DNA from: Deltaproteobacteria bacterium | Lineage (GTDB): Bacteria; UBA10199; JACPAL01 | Direction of reading: 5' to 3' | Length of the DNA: 64,000 bases | Assembly (NCBI GenBank): GCA_016180855.1 | Contig: JACPAL010000015.1 | Location: 102,596-166,595, forward strand | Part shown: positions 33,506 to 43,172 of the stretch, one piece after another | Position numbering within the stretch: the first letter of the stretch is position 1 | Layout of the letters: every line of letters starts with the position of its first letter | Notes under the pieces: model-generated | Database searches by the model: none | Seen by the model: the letters and a program-made list of their open reading frames with translations, nothing else | What the model was told of the DNA's origin: nothing | Position numbers and translations under genes: made by a program

Positions 33506-34623
33506 TAATCAAGAAAAACATCCCCTTTTTCCCCTATCAGGCATTCTTTGGCTCACGCGATAAGGAGTTTACGGAGGTTCTCCAGGATGTCTTAAGGCGA
33601 GGGGCCTTTATTCTTCAAAAAGATCTGGAGGAGTTTGAAAAAAATCTTGCCCGTTACCTGGGCGTGAAACATGCCCTGGGAGTTGCCAATTGTACGGATG
33701 GATTAGTAATTGCCCTGAAGGTGGCGGGGATTCAGCCAGGGGATGAGGTGATCCTCCCATCGCATACGTTTATTGCGACCGCCTCCGCGATCCATCTCGC
33801 GGGTGGAGTTGCCGTTCCCGTAGAGTGCGCCGAAGACCACCTGCTTGATCCTGAATCGGTGGAGTTGGCGGTGACATCACGGACCCGTTTTTTGATGCCG
33901 GTTCAACTCAACGGGAGGACCTGCCGGATGGATCGCCTTCAGAAGATAGCGGACCGGAACGGCTTGCAGATTGTCGAAGACGCAGCCCAGGGGCTTGGAT
34001 CGAGCTATAAGGGGCGATACGCGGGCACGTTTGGTGTTGTCTCGGCCTTCAGCTTTTATCCGGCGAAGATCCTCGGCTGTTTTGGAGATGGCGGGGCGGT
34101 TGTGACGAATGATGATCGCCTTGCGGAGATCATTTATGCCATGCGGGATCACGGCCGGAATCGCGAGGGGAGGGTGATTTGTTGGGGCACCAACTCACGT
34201 CTTGATAACGTTCAGGCGGCTATTTTGAATTATCAGTTTCAGTACTATGCCGAGACGGTTCGTTGTCGTCGTGAGGTCGCCTCTCTTTATACGAATTGCT
34301 TGAAGAATATTTCCGAGCTTCTTCTCCCCCCTGCCCCTGACAGTGATCCGGACCATTTTGACACCTTTCAGAATTATGAGATTGAGGCCGAGCGTCGTGA
34401 TGAGCTCCGGGCCTACCTTAAAGAGGTCGGTGTTGGGACGCTTGTCCAGTGGGGAGGGACGGCGGTCCATCAGTTTCGAGAACTGGGATTTAAGCAGAAT
34501 CTGCCTAAGACAGACCGGTTGTTTACCCGTTGTTTGATGTTGCCTATGAATACCTACCTGACCAACGAAGAAGTTACTTATATTTGTGATCGGATTCTGG
34601 AGTTTTATTCCCATCGTCGTTGA
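33502..34623 (+). CDS. DegT/DnrJ/EryC1/StrS aminotransferase
   Basis: The 373-residue PLP-dependent sugar aminotransferase has VANCTDGLVIALKVAGIQPG and DEVILPSHTFIATASAIHLA. The PLP-Asp region is IVEDAAQGLGSSYKGR and the PLP-Lys is in FSFYPAKILGCFGDGG (about 187-202). It transaminates a keto-sugar nucleotide, usually UDP- or dTDP-linked. The gene is coupled to the methyltransferase (ATGA) and lies 4 nt before the transketolase N-subunit, so the keto sugar may be shared among these enzymes. Confidence 0.92.
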   Translation: MIIKKNIPFFPYQAFFGSRDKEFTEVLQDVLRRGAFILQKDLEEFEKNLARYLGVKHALGVANCTDGLVIALKVAGIQPGDEVILPSHTFIATASAIHLAGGVAVPVECAEDHLLDPESVELAVTSRTRFLMPVQLNGRTCRMDRLQKIADRNGLQIVEDAAQGLGSSYKGRYAGTFGVVSAFSFYPAKILGCFGDGGAVVTNDDRLAEIIYAMRDHGRNREGRVICWGTNSRLDNVQAAILNYQFQYYAETVRCRREVASLYTNCLKNISELLLPPAPDSDPDHFDTFQNYEIEAERRDELRAYLKEVGVGTLVQWGGTAVHQFRELGFKQNLPKTDRLFTRCLMLPMNTYLTNEEVTYICDRILEFYSHRR

Positions 34624-34627
34624 TTTC

Positions 34628-35446
34628 ATGCAATCACTCTCATCAAAAGAATTGTCAAAACGGATTCGTCTCCACGCCCTCCGTATGACGAGCCGAGGAG
34701 GGAGCTCCCATATCGCTTCAGTCCTTTCCATGGCGGATCTGCTGGCGGTTCTTTACGGCGAGATTCTGAATCTGGATCCTTCTAATCCCCAATGGGCCGA
34801 TCGGGACCGATTCATTTTGAGCAAGGGGCATGGGGGCGCCGGTGTCTATGCCGCTTTGGCAGAAAGAGGTTTTTTCCCCGTGGAACAGCTCAAAACTCAC
34901 TATCAGGATGGTGCCTTATTGAGCGGTCATGTCTCTCATAAAGGAATTCCAGGGGTGGAGGTTTCAACAGGATCTCTGGGGCACGGTCTGTCGATTGGCG
35001 CCGGAATGGCGTATGCGGGGAAACTCGATGGGCGAAAGCACCGCGTTTTTGTCCTCTTGAGTGACGGTGAGTGCGATGAGGGATCAATTTGGGAGGCGGT
35101 TCTTTTTGCCTCGCATCACCATTTGGATAACCTCGTTGTTGTTATCGACTATAACAAGATCCAGAGCCTCGCCTCTGTCTCCGAGACATTGGAACTCGAG
35201 CCGTTCGCGGATAAATGGAAGAGTTTTGGGTGGGCCGTTTACGAGGTGGAGGGGCATGACCATGAAAAAATCAGGGACCATTGCCTGAAGATTCCGTTTC
35301 AAACCGGTCGTCCGAGCTGCCTGATCGCGCATACAACGAAGGGGAAGGGGGTCTCCTTTATGGAAAATTCTGTTTTATGGCACTACCGGACTGCCCGAAA
35401 TGAGGAGTTCGAAAAGGCGTTGAAGGAACTTGAAGGAGAGGCATGA
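34628..35446 (+). CDS. Transketolase N-terminal subunit
   Basis: The protein is 272 residues from ATG 34628. It is the TPP-pyrophosphate-binding half of a split transketolase: RIRLHALRMTSRGGSSHIAS, DRFILSKGHGGAGVYAALAE, GSLGHGLSIGAGMAYAGKL, then LLSDGECDEGSIWEAVLFAS and VVVIDYNKIQ. The TPP motif reads SDG instead of the usual GDG, a conservative change worth noting. The partner half overlaps by 4 nt. In polysaccharide clusters split transketolases need not serve the pentose-phosphate pathway. A two-carbon transfer onto a sugar is possible (inference). Confidence 0.88.
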   Translation: MQSLSSKELSKRIRLHALRMTSRGGSSHIASVLSMADLLAVLYGEILNLDPSNPQWADRDRFILSKGHGGAGVYAALAERGFFPVEQLKTHYQDGALLSGHVSHKGIPGVEVSTGSLGHGLSIGAGMAYAGKLDGRKHRVFVLLSDGECDEGSIWEAVLFASHHHLDNLVVVIDYNKIQSLASVSETLELEPFADKWKSFGWAVYEVEGHDHEKIRDHCLKIPFQTGRPSCLIAHTTKGKGVSFMENSVLWHYRTARNEEFEKALKELEGEA

Positions 35447-36399
35447 GGGATCATTTCATTAAAAGACTGACTGAACTTGCCGCTAAAAATCCAAAGATCC
35501 TCTTGATCACGGGTGATCTTGGTTTTGGTGTATTCGAGGAGTTTGCCAGGCGGTTTCCGAAACAGTATCTCAATGCAGGGGTAGCAGAGCAAAACATGTC
35601 GGGACTGGCCGCCGGTCTGGCATTGGAGGGGCGTACGGTTTTTACCTATTCGATTGGCAATTTTCCCACATTGCGTTGCCTGGAACAGATTCGTAATGAT
35701 ATCTGTTATCACCAGGCCGATGTGAAGATCGTTTCGATTGGAGGCGGCTTCAGTTATGGGGCCCTTGGATTTTCGCATCATGCCACAGAGGATTTGAGTA
35801 TTCTTCGGGCCCTGCCGGAGATGACAGTTGTTGCTCCGGGGGATGATTGGGAGGCGGAGGAGGCAACCGAGGCCCTCGCTCGTCAAGAAGGGCCAGGTTA
35901 TCTCCGTTTGGACAAATCGTCTGCTGGTCATACCGCTCGAACGGGGGAGACGTTTGAAATTGGACGGGGTCGTGTTTTGCTGGAAGGGGATGATTTTACA
36001 CTTGTCTCCACGGGGGGCATCTTGGGTGTCGTCCTGGAGGCCGCCAAAAAATTAGTTCATGAAGGGATAAAATGCCGCGTGATCAGTCTCCATACATTGA
36101 AACCTCTGGATACAGAGATTCTTCTAAAGTCGGCTCGTGAAACGGGTGGCATCATGACGGTAGAAGAGAATACCGTGACCGGTGGATTGGGTGGGGCAGT
36201 TGCGGAGGCCTGTCTCGAGGGAGGTGTTCCCCCAGCACTCTTTTATCGGATCGGTTTGAGAAACAGTTTTGCAACGATTGTTGGTAGTCAATCTCATTTA
36301 AGGCGATGCTACGCCATGGATGAGCAGACGATTGTTAAAAAGGCTATTCAATTTCTTGGATTTAAAAGAAAAATATCAAAAAAGGGAGCTGCGCTATGA
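35443..36399 (+). CDS. Transketolase C-terminal subunit
   Basis: This 318-residue pyrimidine-binding and C-terminal half of the split transketolase has LLITGDLGFGVFEEFARRFP, LNAGVAEQNMSGLAAGLALE with the conserved Glu, RNDICYHQADVKIVSIGGGF and FSHHATEDLSILRALPEMTV. The length matches standalone DXS/transketolase C-subunits. It is coupled to the N-subunit (ATGA overlap) and to the following epimerase (ATGA). Confidence 0.88.
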   Translation: MRDHFIKRLTELAAKNPKILLITGDLGFGVFEEFARRFPKQYLNAGVAEQNMSGLAAGLALEGRTVFTYSIGNFPTLRCLEQIRNDICYHQADVKIVSIGGGFSYGALGFSHHATEDLSILRALPEMTVVAPGDDWEAEEATEALARQEGPGYLRLDKSSAGHTARTGETFEIGRGRVLLEGDDFTLVSTGGILGVVLEAAKKLVHEGIKCRVISLHTLKPLDTEILLKSARETGGIMTVEENTVTGGLGGAVAEACLEGGVPPALFYRIGLRNSFATIVGSQSHLRRCYAMDEQTIVKKAIQFLGFKRKISKKGAAL

Positions 36400-37337
36400 A
36401 ATACCTTGTCACCGGTGGTGCTGGTTTTATCGGGTCTCACATTGCGGAACGTCTGGTTAAAGAGGGAGAGAGGGTCCGCGTTCTGGACAATCTCGATGCA
36501 GGCAAGATGGAGAATTTGGCCCCCTTGGGTGATCGAGTGGAGTTTATCAAGGGAGATATTCGTTCTCGGGAGGATATTAAAAAGGCCGTTCAAGGGATTG
36601 ATTACATCCTTCATCAGGCTGCCTTACGGAGTGTTCCGAAGTCAATGACCCGGCCGATCGAGTATCACGAGGTAAACGTGACAGGGACTTTTAACCTGCT
36701 TAACGAAGCGAAAGGGGCAGGCGTGAAGAAGGTTGTTTTTGCCTCTTCGAGTTCCATCTACGGGGTTACGGACAAGTTTCCTCAAAAGGAAGGATCGGAG
36801 GCAATGGCCGTTTCTCCCTACGCCCTGACGAAAAAATTAGGTGAGGAATATTGCCAATTCTATTCCTCCGTTTTTGGTCTTCCGACCGTCTGTCTCCGCT
36901 ATTTCAACGTCTTTGGTCCGCGTCAAAGCCTGGATGACGACTATGCGGTCGTTATTCCAAAGTTTATTACCTTTCTATTGCAGGGGAAACGGCCTCCCAT
37001 TTACGGGGATGGCACTCAATCGAGGGATTTTACTTTCATTGCGAACGTTGTTGATGCGAATCTGGCTGCTTTGCGTTCAGATGTGGGACGTGGTGAGGCA
37101 ATTAATGTTGCGTGTGGTGACTCCCACAGTGTGCTCTCCTTGGCAGAACAGATTGCCAAGCTGGCGTTGGTTAATGGGATCAAACCGGAGTATCTACCTC
37201 CTCGTCCAGGAGATGTGCCAAAGACACAGGCCGATATTACACGCCTCCGAAAATTGCTCGGCATTACACCCCGTATCTCTTTTCAGGAAGGTTTGAGGAC
37301 GACTATCCAGTGGTTCCAGACCCAAAAAGCAGCCTAA
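36396..37337 (+). CDS. NAD-dependent sugar epimerase (extended SDR)
   Basis: This 313-residue extended SDR has KYLVTGGAGFIGSHIAERLV, DNLDAGKMEN, SSSIYGVTDKFPQKEG and Y-x-x-x-K in SPYALTKKLGEEY. RYFNVFGPRQSLDDDYAVVI and SRDFTFIANVVDAN follow. It resembles UDP-glucose/UDP-N-acetylglucosamine 4-epimerases. It is the last gene of its operon. Its TAA overlaps the restored stop of the convergent wzi gene. Confidence 0.9.
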   Translation: MKYLVTGGAGFIGSHIAERLVKEGERVRVLDNLDAGKMENLAPLGDRVEFIKGDIRSREDIKKAVQGIDYILHQAALRSVPKSMTRPIEYHEVNVTGTFNLLNEAKGAGVKKVVFASSSSIYGVTDKFPQKEGSEAMAVSPYALTKKLGEEYCQFYSSVFGLPTVCLRYFNVFGPRQSLDDDYAVVIPKFITFLLQGKRPPIYGDGTQSRDFTFIANVVDANLAALRSDVGRGEAINVACGDSHSVLSLAEQIAKLALVNGIKPEYLPPRPGDVPKTQADITRLRKLLGITPRISFQEGLRTTIQWFQTQKAA

Positions 37338-38883
37338 AAGGGAAATTTCGTTATCGTAAGCTCGAGTTGCGCCATCCAATGGTCTTGATCGTGGTTTTGT
37401 TGAAAAAGGGCATTCCAGGCATGTTCGTAGCCAATCATCAGTTTCGAAGCTAGTCCTTCCCTCTTCCCACAATATCAATATTCTCCCCCCCTGCGGTGAT
37501 TGTCAAAAAACGGTCACTGTCCCGCCTCTCATAGGCGAGTCCAGAAGTTAGCAACAGCCCCTCCCTCAAATCCCACCGGATTTTTCCATAAGCTCCATCA
37601 CTGTCAGGACCTAAGGGATCTCCCAAAAGTCTCCGATTCAGGCTGTGTCCTGACGTATAAAGACTATGCCGATAGGCGATTGCGGGTAGATGTTTGTATT
37701 CGATTCGCAGGTCGACGGTTCCCGAATCGGTCCAGTAGGGGAGATAAAAACCTGTCAGGTACATCGCCTCGTCCTCAAAAAGGACTTCACTATCGGAGAT
37801 AGTATCATCGAAAGCGCCCTCTGCGTAGAATGAGGCGTTTCGAAGAAACGGGAGCAACCAACGTATTTCAATACTGAAAAGCCGATTAGTGTCGGCCTCT
37901 CCCCCCTTGTTGCCAAGGAAGGCCGGGAAGACTCCTGTGAATTCGCTTATTGCATCAAAAAAGCCGGGAGCATTGGATCCTTCCCCTCCCATGAGGACCA
38001 GATGGTTCACGGCGATTTCGAAGAATCGTACCGGTTTGAACGCCAACTTGTAACCGGTCAGAAAAGGTCGTGGGATGTCTTGTTCCGGTCCCAGATTGGC
38101 AACGAATAGTTGGAACGAGGTAGGGCCGGCGTATTGGAGAAGGGAGGGGAGATAAAGAGGTGATTCAGTTCCGGCTCGAATCATATCAAGGGGGCGGGCA
38201 TTGTTGGAGAGCAGGAGACCGCCATGCTCCCCCTGTCCCCATGCGATATTCTCTCTCCCAACTTGAAGAAAAAATTTTCGATAACCTGCCTTTCCGTAAA
38301 GTCGGTGAACAATGACATTAGCTTCATTACCTGTGGAATGAGGCAGGAGCGCCTCGAAACGCGGATTGGCAAGGACTGAAAAGTAGGGAGAAAGGCGGGC
38401 GGTGTGAACCGTTTCCAGAGCGGCGGTCTGTCCCTCGGCAAAATGGCGTCCTTCACTGAAATTTGTGAGTGGAGCGACCGTGGCATCGATGGAACCGAGG
38501 CCGTTGTTCACCGGGATTGGTGTGGGAGGGTTGTCGAGCGAGGTGAACCCAACGGTTGCTGATTGGATTGGATCTATTGTAAGCGGTCGCGGATTCTCTA
38601 TGTCAAATCTCTTCTTGAGCCTTTTGATGATCGCCTCGACAAAGGAGGGCGGCGCGGTCTTGTCCCATCTTTTCTCTGCCTCCTGGACCATTCTGGCAAT
38701 CTCTGCTTCGCTCCAGGGTCTGTAACCGTAGAGGGCATCTTCTATGAGACCAGCGGCGATCAGTTTGTCGATGTCACGATAGGCATGATCGTCGAGTGGG
38801 AGATTAGGGGTGCTATAACCTTGAGATTCGGGAGCCAGAAAAAGGATTGAGACAACGATACCGAAGAGGAGGATTCTATTCAC
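37334..38883 (-). CDS. wzi: Wzi-like capsule assembly outer-membrane protein (frameshifted near C-terminus)
   Basis: The frame starts at GTG 38883, chosen because it begins a clear signal peptide (VNRILLFGIVVSILFLAPES, then QGYS) just after the upstream stop; the frame itself is open to 38979. An SLH-like helical region with DIDKLIAAGLIEDALYGYRPWS precedes a Wzi-type beta barrel with RFEALLPHSTGNEAN and VGRENIAWGQGEHGGLL. The frame closes at 37450. One base earlier in phase the sequence goes on as KREGLASKLMIGYEHAWN and ends FPF at 37334, a proper barrel strand with terminal Phe. Adding one G at 37466-37468 restores the frame. Confidence 0.8.
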
Positions 38884-38887
38884 CCAT

Positions 38888-41350
38888 TCACCCGTTCGCC
38901 GATTCACTAACCGTTTCTTGGGTTGCCAGCTCCCGTTCTCGGAGTCGTAGGCAGCTCTTCTTTCTCTTTTGAAGAACATCCAACAGAGATGGAAACCAAA
39001 ACAGCGTAGTTATAGCGCAGCAGGAAATTCCGAGACAGCAGAGTGTGCCAAAGGAGCGGACCCCGCCCATATTGGCAAAAATGAGGGAGCCGAAGCCGAT
39101 GAGGGTCGTCAGGGCGGAGCCGACAATCGGCTGAAAGCTCTTTGTATAAACCTCGCCAAGTTTCAGGTGGGGCTCGGAGCGGACACGCTCATAGAAATGG
39201 ATGGTGTAGTCATCTGCGGTTCCGAGGATAATCGGCAGGGCAGCCAGATTGATGATGTTAAAAGGAATCCCCAGAACTCCCATCCAGCCGAGCGTTGCCA
39301 GGAGCCCGACCCCTAACGGGATAAAGGCGGTGAGTGTTGAGGAGATTGTCCGGAAATTGATCAGGAGTGCTCCCAGAATAGTGAGCAGGGCAAATCCGAT
39401 CACATATTTCCCCTCGCGCGAAAGCATTTTGACGATTTCATAGAAGAGAGTTGATTCCCCCGACGCATGAAAGGGGCCTGAGCAGTCGGGACACTGTGCC
39501 TCCCGGACCTCTTCTACAAATCTCATGAGTTTTTCGCTCTCCTGTATGCTGAAGTTCGGGAAGATGAAGACCATCCTTCCCAGGCCCCCCTCGCGATCGC
39601 TGAATTTTTGTGTGATCTGAACCGGCAGGGAATCGAGTCTGATTTTTTCCGGCCTCAGCATAATCTTGAAATCCTCATAGGCACCGCGTTCTTCAGGCCC
39701 AAGCCTTTGGAGGATGGCGGAGGTGAAAAGGGAGCGGATCTCGCGTACTATTTTGATCTTTTCCTCCTGATCCTCCGGCACGAAATCCTGGAGGGAGAGG
39801 ACCGTTTTGAAGGTGGTTCCGATAGAAGAGGCCCGCTGTTTTTTCTGGACCTCTCGAAGGGACGAGGCGAGTCGTGGGGCATCCTCGGGCACCGTTGTTA
39901 GAACCACTTCGGGATTTACGGTGCGATTAAAAATGGTGTCCACCTGCTGATCCAGATTTTTTGTCTCCTGTTCCCCCAGAATTTTGTTCAGGTCGTAATC
40001 AAACCGGACTTGCGGAATCATGATGAGCGGAAGGAGGAGCAATAGGGAGCTGGCTATAAAGGTATATTTTGAGAAGACCCATTGGGCGGAGAAGGAGAAT
40101 CTTCTCTCTGTCTTGAGGAATCCGGATTTGGAGGGGAACCACTTTTCGGTCAGGAGGACGAGAGGGGGAAATAGGAAGACAAAGGCGACCACGCAGAGAA
40201 TGATACTGATTCCGGCAATGATCCCGAGTTCAAAAAAGGCCTTGAACCGACTGAGAGAGAGGGCCAGGAACGCGGCGGATGTTGTGAAAGAGGCGGCGGC
40301 AAACGGCCGCCCCAGATGTTCGACCGCCTCAGAGAGGGCCTCTTCAACAGACCTCCCTTCCTGTCGGTGGCGTTTCCATTCTGAGAAGATATGGATGCCG
40401 TAATCGGCTGCCAGTCCCAGAACAATAGCACAGGCGGAGGCGCTAAAGAGATTAAGTGAGTGGAAGATCCAATAGGCGACTCCGAGTGTCCAGCTGAGAC
40501 TCACGATCAGAGGCAGACTGATGAGAAAGACCGGTCTCAAACCTCGGAAGTGAAAAATGAGATACAGGATCGCCCCCAGAAGAGAGATGAAAGAGAGGAG
40601 CGTGGCATCTCTCTCAAGGATTGTCCGTTGAGTTAATGCCTTAATGTAGGGACCGGTGAGACGGACCGATAGGCCCGGGTCGTACTTCTGAGGATTCAAG
40701 TCCGCGATGATCCGGTTTAGATCCGAAACAAACGGTTCTGTTTTGCTAATTTCCGTGGCTCTCCAGTCGGGCTTGATCAGGGAGACAAAAAGTGTTCCTT
40801 CCTTGTTTTGATACCGGTGGGTTCCGCCGAGATAGGATTGATATTCCTCTCTGAGTTTTGTGAATTCCCCCGAAAGGTCAGTGGAATTTTCTTCCAGGTC
40901 AATAAACAGGTTTGTCTTTTTTAATTTTTCCTGACTGATCTGTCTCTGTATCTTATCTTTCAGGTGGGCTAATTCCTCTGCCGTGAGATAAAGGAGACCG
41001 TTCTTTTTAATAAATTGGTGTGGTGGCTCATCGTCGATGTATCGGATCCCTTTGTGTCGTGAGACCGCCTGCCGCAAGTCGCCTAAAAACCGGTCTGCTG
41101 CCTCGGCGTTTTTGCTTTCGGTGGCCACGACAATAAAGCTCGCACCGCCGACGATTCGATCCAGTTCTTTAGCCTGGATAACGGCCGGATGATCATCGGG
41201 GAGGAGATCGCTAAAGCTGCTTCGAATCTCAATTTTTTTTGCCGCCAGGACCGAGAAGGTGGTTATGAGAAGACCGAGCAAAAGGACGACCACCGGATGA
41301 CGAAGTGTGATCCTGGCTAAGCCCTTTAATAGGGATGAGAAAATGATCAT
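38888..41350 (-). CDS. MMPL-type RND lipid exporter
   Basis: The 820-residue protein is a twofold-repeated RND transporter with about twelve membrane helices. TM1 is at residues 18-35. Two large periplasmic loops (about 40-255 and 455-610) are separated by helix bundles. Each bundle has an acidic motif in TM4: GLAADYGIHIFSEWKR and LGTADDYTIHFYERVR, with paired Asp typical of the HpnN/MMPL branch. It likely exports hopanoids or another lipid to the outer membrane. It lies 5 nt before wzi. A 20-bp inverted repeat separates it from the PAP2 gene upstream. Confidence 0.88.
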   Translation of the reverse strand: MIIFSSLLKGLARITLRHPVVVLLLGLLITTFSVLAAKKIEIRSSFSDLLPDDHPAVIQAKELDRIVGGASFIVVATESKNAEAADRFLGDLRQAVSRHKGIRYIDDEPPHQFIKKNGLLYLTAEELAHLKDKIQRQISQEKLKKTNLFIDLEENSTDLSGEFTKLREEYQSYLGGTHRYQNKEGTLFVSLIKPDWRATEISKTEPFVSDLNRIIADLNPQKYDPGLSVRLTGPYIKALTQRTILERDATLLSFISLLGAILYLIFHFRGLRPVFLISLPLIVSLSWTLGVAYWIFHSLNLFSASACAIVLGLAADYGIHIFSEWKRHRQEGRSVEEALSEAVEHLGRPFAAASFTTSAAFLALSLSRFKAFFELGIIAGISIILCVVAFVFLFPPLVLLTEKWFPSKSGFLKTERRFSFSAQWVFSKYTFIASSLLLLLPLIMIPQVRFDYDLNKILGEQETKNLDQQVDTIFNRTVNPEVVLTTVPEDAPRLASSLREVQKKQRASSIGTTFKTVLSLQDFVPEDQEEKIKIVREIRSLFTSAILQRLGPEERGAYEDFKIMLRPEKIRLDSLPVQITQKFSDREGGLGRMVFIFPNFSIQESEKLMRFVEEVREAQCPDCSGPFHASGESTLFYEIVKMLSREGKYVIGFALLTILGALLINFRTISSTLTAFIPLGVGLLATLGWMGVLGIPFNIINLAALPIILGTADDYTIHFYERVRSEPHLKLGEVYTKSFQPIVGSALTTLIGFGSLIFANMGGVRSFGTLCCLGISCCAITTLFWFPSLLDVLQKRKKSCLRLRERELATQETVSESANG

Positions 41351-41363
41351 AGGAACCTGCTAT

Positions 41364-41416
41364 AGTATTTCAACTTTTAGCGGATACGACTGTACCCGCT
41401 AAAAGTTAGAAATACT
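41364..41416. repeat. 20-bp inverted repeat between PAP2 and MMPL genes
   Basis: The left arm AGTATTTCAACTTTTAGCGG (41364-41383) and the right arm (41396-41416) pair along their whole length, except for one extra base in the right arm. They are separated by a 12-nt loop. There is no U-run after the stem, so it is not a classic rho-independent terminator. It may be a small mobile palindrome, an mRNA stability element, or a protein-binding site ahead of the exporter gene. Confidence 0.75.
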
Positions 41417-41425
41417 TATGGTTTA

Positions 41426-42265
41426 TCAACAAAAATGTACTAACCAAAAGCTGATCAAGGAATAAAAAGCACCCGCCAGCAGATCGATAATATAGTGGTG
41501 GCGGAGGTAGACGGCTGAGAACCAGACAAGCGCAGCGAAGCAATAGAAAGGGATCACCCCCTTTTTGAAAACCTTGTGGGCAAAAAGGATGACGAGTACC
41601 GGAAATCCGGCGTGCATGGAGGGGATTGCCCCAAAGACCCAGGCACTCCTGGCATAGAGGTGCTCAAAATACGGTATTCCAATCCATTGATCAAAATAAA
41701 CAAGGCCCGCCACATTTCCTGGGATCGTCCAGTCACCCGGGACGAGGCCGTATTGTTCCACGTACCAAGGGGGTGCGACCGGGAGCAAAATGTAGGTAAG
41801 AAAGGCAAGCAGGTTTACGAGCAGGAAGGCCCAGGCAAAGTGTTTTGAGAGAGGACGATGTTTAAACCAGGTCCAGAGAAAAAAGCCGATCGGGACAACG
41901 ACATGAAGGGAATAGGTGATGGCCGTCAGTAGATCGAGCGGAAGAGAGTGGTGTGAGGCGAAATATTCGTTCGGGATGATACGGGTTCCATGATAGGAAA
42001 ATCCGAAGAGGCTCTTTTCGAGCTCATACGGCCAGATAACATGAATCGGGCCGGTCCAGGATTTTGGAATGGCACGGAGAAAATCGTAGAGAACCCCAAA
42101 AAGGGCTAATGGCAGGAGATCAAGGATCAACTGCCGGCTCTTCTGATGGGCATAATATCCCGTCAAAAGAAGACCGACAATAAAAAGATGTTCTGTGCCG
42201 ACCCCGAACAGGAGTTGTACGGAGAGAAGATACAACGCAGCCAAGATGAAAGGGAGCCGCTTCAT
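41426..42265 (-). CDS. PAP2-superfamily phosphatase / inositol-phosphoryltransferase-like membrane protein
   Basis: The 279-residue protein has six or so membrane helices. The PAP2/Aur1-type active-site blocks are PPWYVEQYG (about 165-173), AIPSMHAGFPVLV with S-x-H, and YLRHHYIIDLLAG with R-H-x(3-4)-D. The length and N-terminal helices recall the AUR1/Ipt1 subgroup more than simple phosphatases. It would cleave or exchange a phosphate on a lipid such as phosphatidate or prenyl diphosphate. It directly follows the lipid kinase gene (1-nt gap). Confidence 0.83.
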   Translation of the reverse strand: MKRLPFILAALYLLSVQLLFGVGTEHLFIVGLLLTGYYAHQKSRQLILDLLPLALFGVLYDFLRAIPKSWTGPIHVIWPYELEKSLFGFSYHGTRIIPNEYFASHHSLPLDLLTAITYSLHVVVPIGFFLWTWFKHRPLSKHFAWAFLLVNLLAFLTYILLPVAPPWYVEQYGLVPGDWTIPGNVAGLVYFDQWIGIPYFEHLYARSAWVFGAIPSMHAGFPVLVILFAHKVFKKGVIPFYCFAALVWFSAVYLRHHYIIDLLAGAFYSLISFWLVHFC

Positions 42266-42266
42266 G

Positions 42267-43172
42267 TTACGAAAAGAGCCTCAGGGCTTCCGGAAGGACC
42301 TCCAGATGGAGCGGCAAGGTCCCGATCTGTTCCCCATCAATATCGAGAGGGACAGGAAAGGACGAGTTAATCTCAACCCTGCGGCCACGCCGCATAGTGA
42401 CCTGTGGAAGATGATCGAGTTTCCCCGCATACAGGGCCGGGAGTACAAGTGGCAATCGGGTGGGAGAGAGGTCGCGGACAAGGGTGATGTCAATGAGACC
42501 GTCCTCAAGATTGGCGTGTGGGGCAATCCGCATCCCCCCACCAAAGCATTGGCCGTTTGCCAATGCGATCAGGAGGGCCTTTTCTCTCCAACCTCTTTCG
42601 CCATCAACAACGATCTCCATCTCATGACACTTGCGATGACGATACGCTTGCAAGGTGGCCAGAAGATAGGCGGCGCTCCTTCCAAAGAACCTTCGCGAGG
42701 TATGGAGTCGCTCCAGGACATCAGCTCCCAAGCCGGCATCAACAATGTTTAAAAAAATTCTTTTCTCTTGTTTTCCCTTTAGAGTGAATTCAATTTTACC
42801 GACATCGATTTTCCTTGTCTGACCCTGTTTGAGGGTTGCAACCTGATGGAACGGATCGTTCGGAATCTTCAGGCTTTTGATAAAGTCGCTGCCGGTTCCC
42901 ATGGAAAGAATACCCAAAACAGGCCGGTGCCTCTCATCGATTTGAAATAGGCCATTGGCGACTTCATGGATCGTTCCGTCTCCGCCACAGGCAATGACCC
43001 TCGAGAAGTTTGCAGTCTTACCAGCTATTTTCTGTCCCTCCCCCCGTTTCTTGGTAACCTTTATTTCAAAAGATCCGAGGGCCTCTTTAAGACGGGGTTC
43101 GAGAGTTGGCCAAAGCGCCTTTGCGCGCCCCCCACCGGCTGTGGGATTGATGATGACAAGGGATTTGCTCAT
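42267..43172 (-). CDS. Diacylglycerol/lipid kinase family protein (YegS-like)
   Basis: The protein is 301 residues from ATG 43172, which overlaps the upstream stop (ATGA) and begins SKSLVIINPTAGGGRAKALW. The ATP-binding GGDGT motif lies in VIACGGDGTIHEVANGLF (about 60-77), and ILSMGTGSDFIKSL follows. EDGLIDITLVRDL and a C-terminal beta domain complete the lipid kinase fold. It phosphorylates a lipid alcohol such as diacylglycerol. Being next to PAP2 and an alkyl-DHAP-synthase-like gene, it fits a lipid-head-group locus. Confidence 0.9.
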   Translation of the reverse strand: MSKSLVIINPTAGGGRAKALWPTLEPRLKEALGSFEIKVTKKRGEGQKIAGKTANFSRVIACGGDGTIHEVANGLFQIDERHRPVLGILSMGTGSDFIKSLKIPNDPFHQVATLKQGQTRKIDVGKIEFTLKGKQEKRIFLNIVDAGLGADVLERLHTSRRFFGRSAAYLLATLQAYRHRKCHEMEIVVDGERGWREKALLIALANGQCFGGGMRIAPHANLEDGLIDITLVRDLSPTRLPLVLPALYAGKLDHLPQVTMRRGRRVEINSSFPVPLDIDGEQIGTLPLHLEVLPEALRLFS

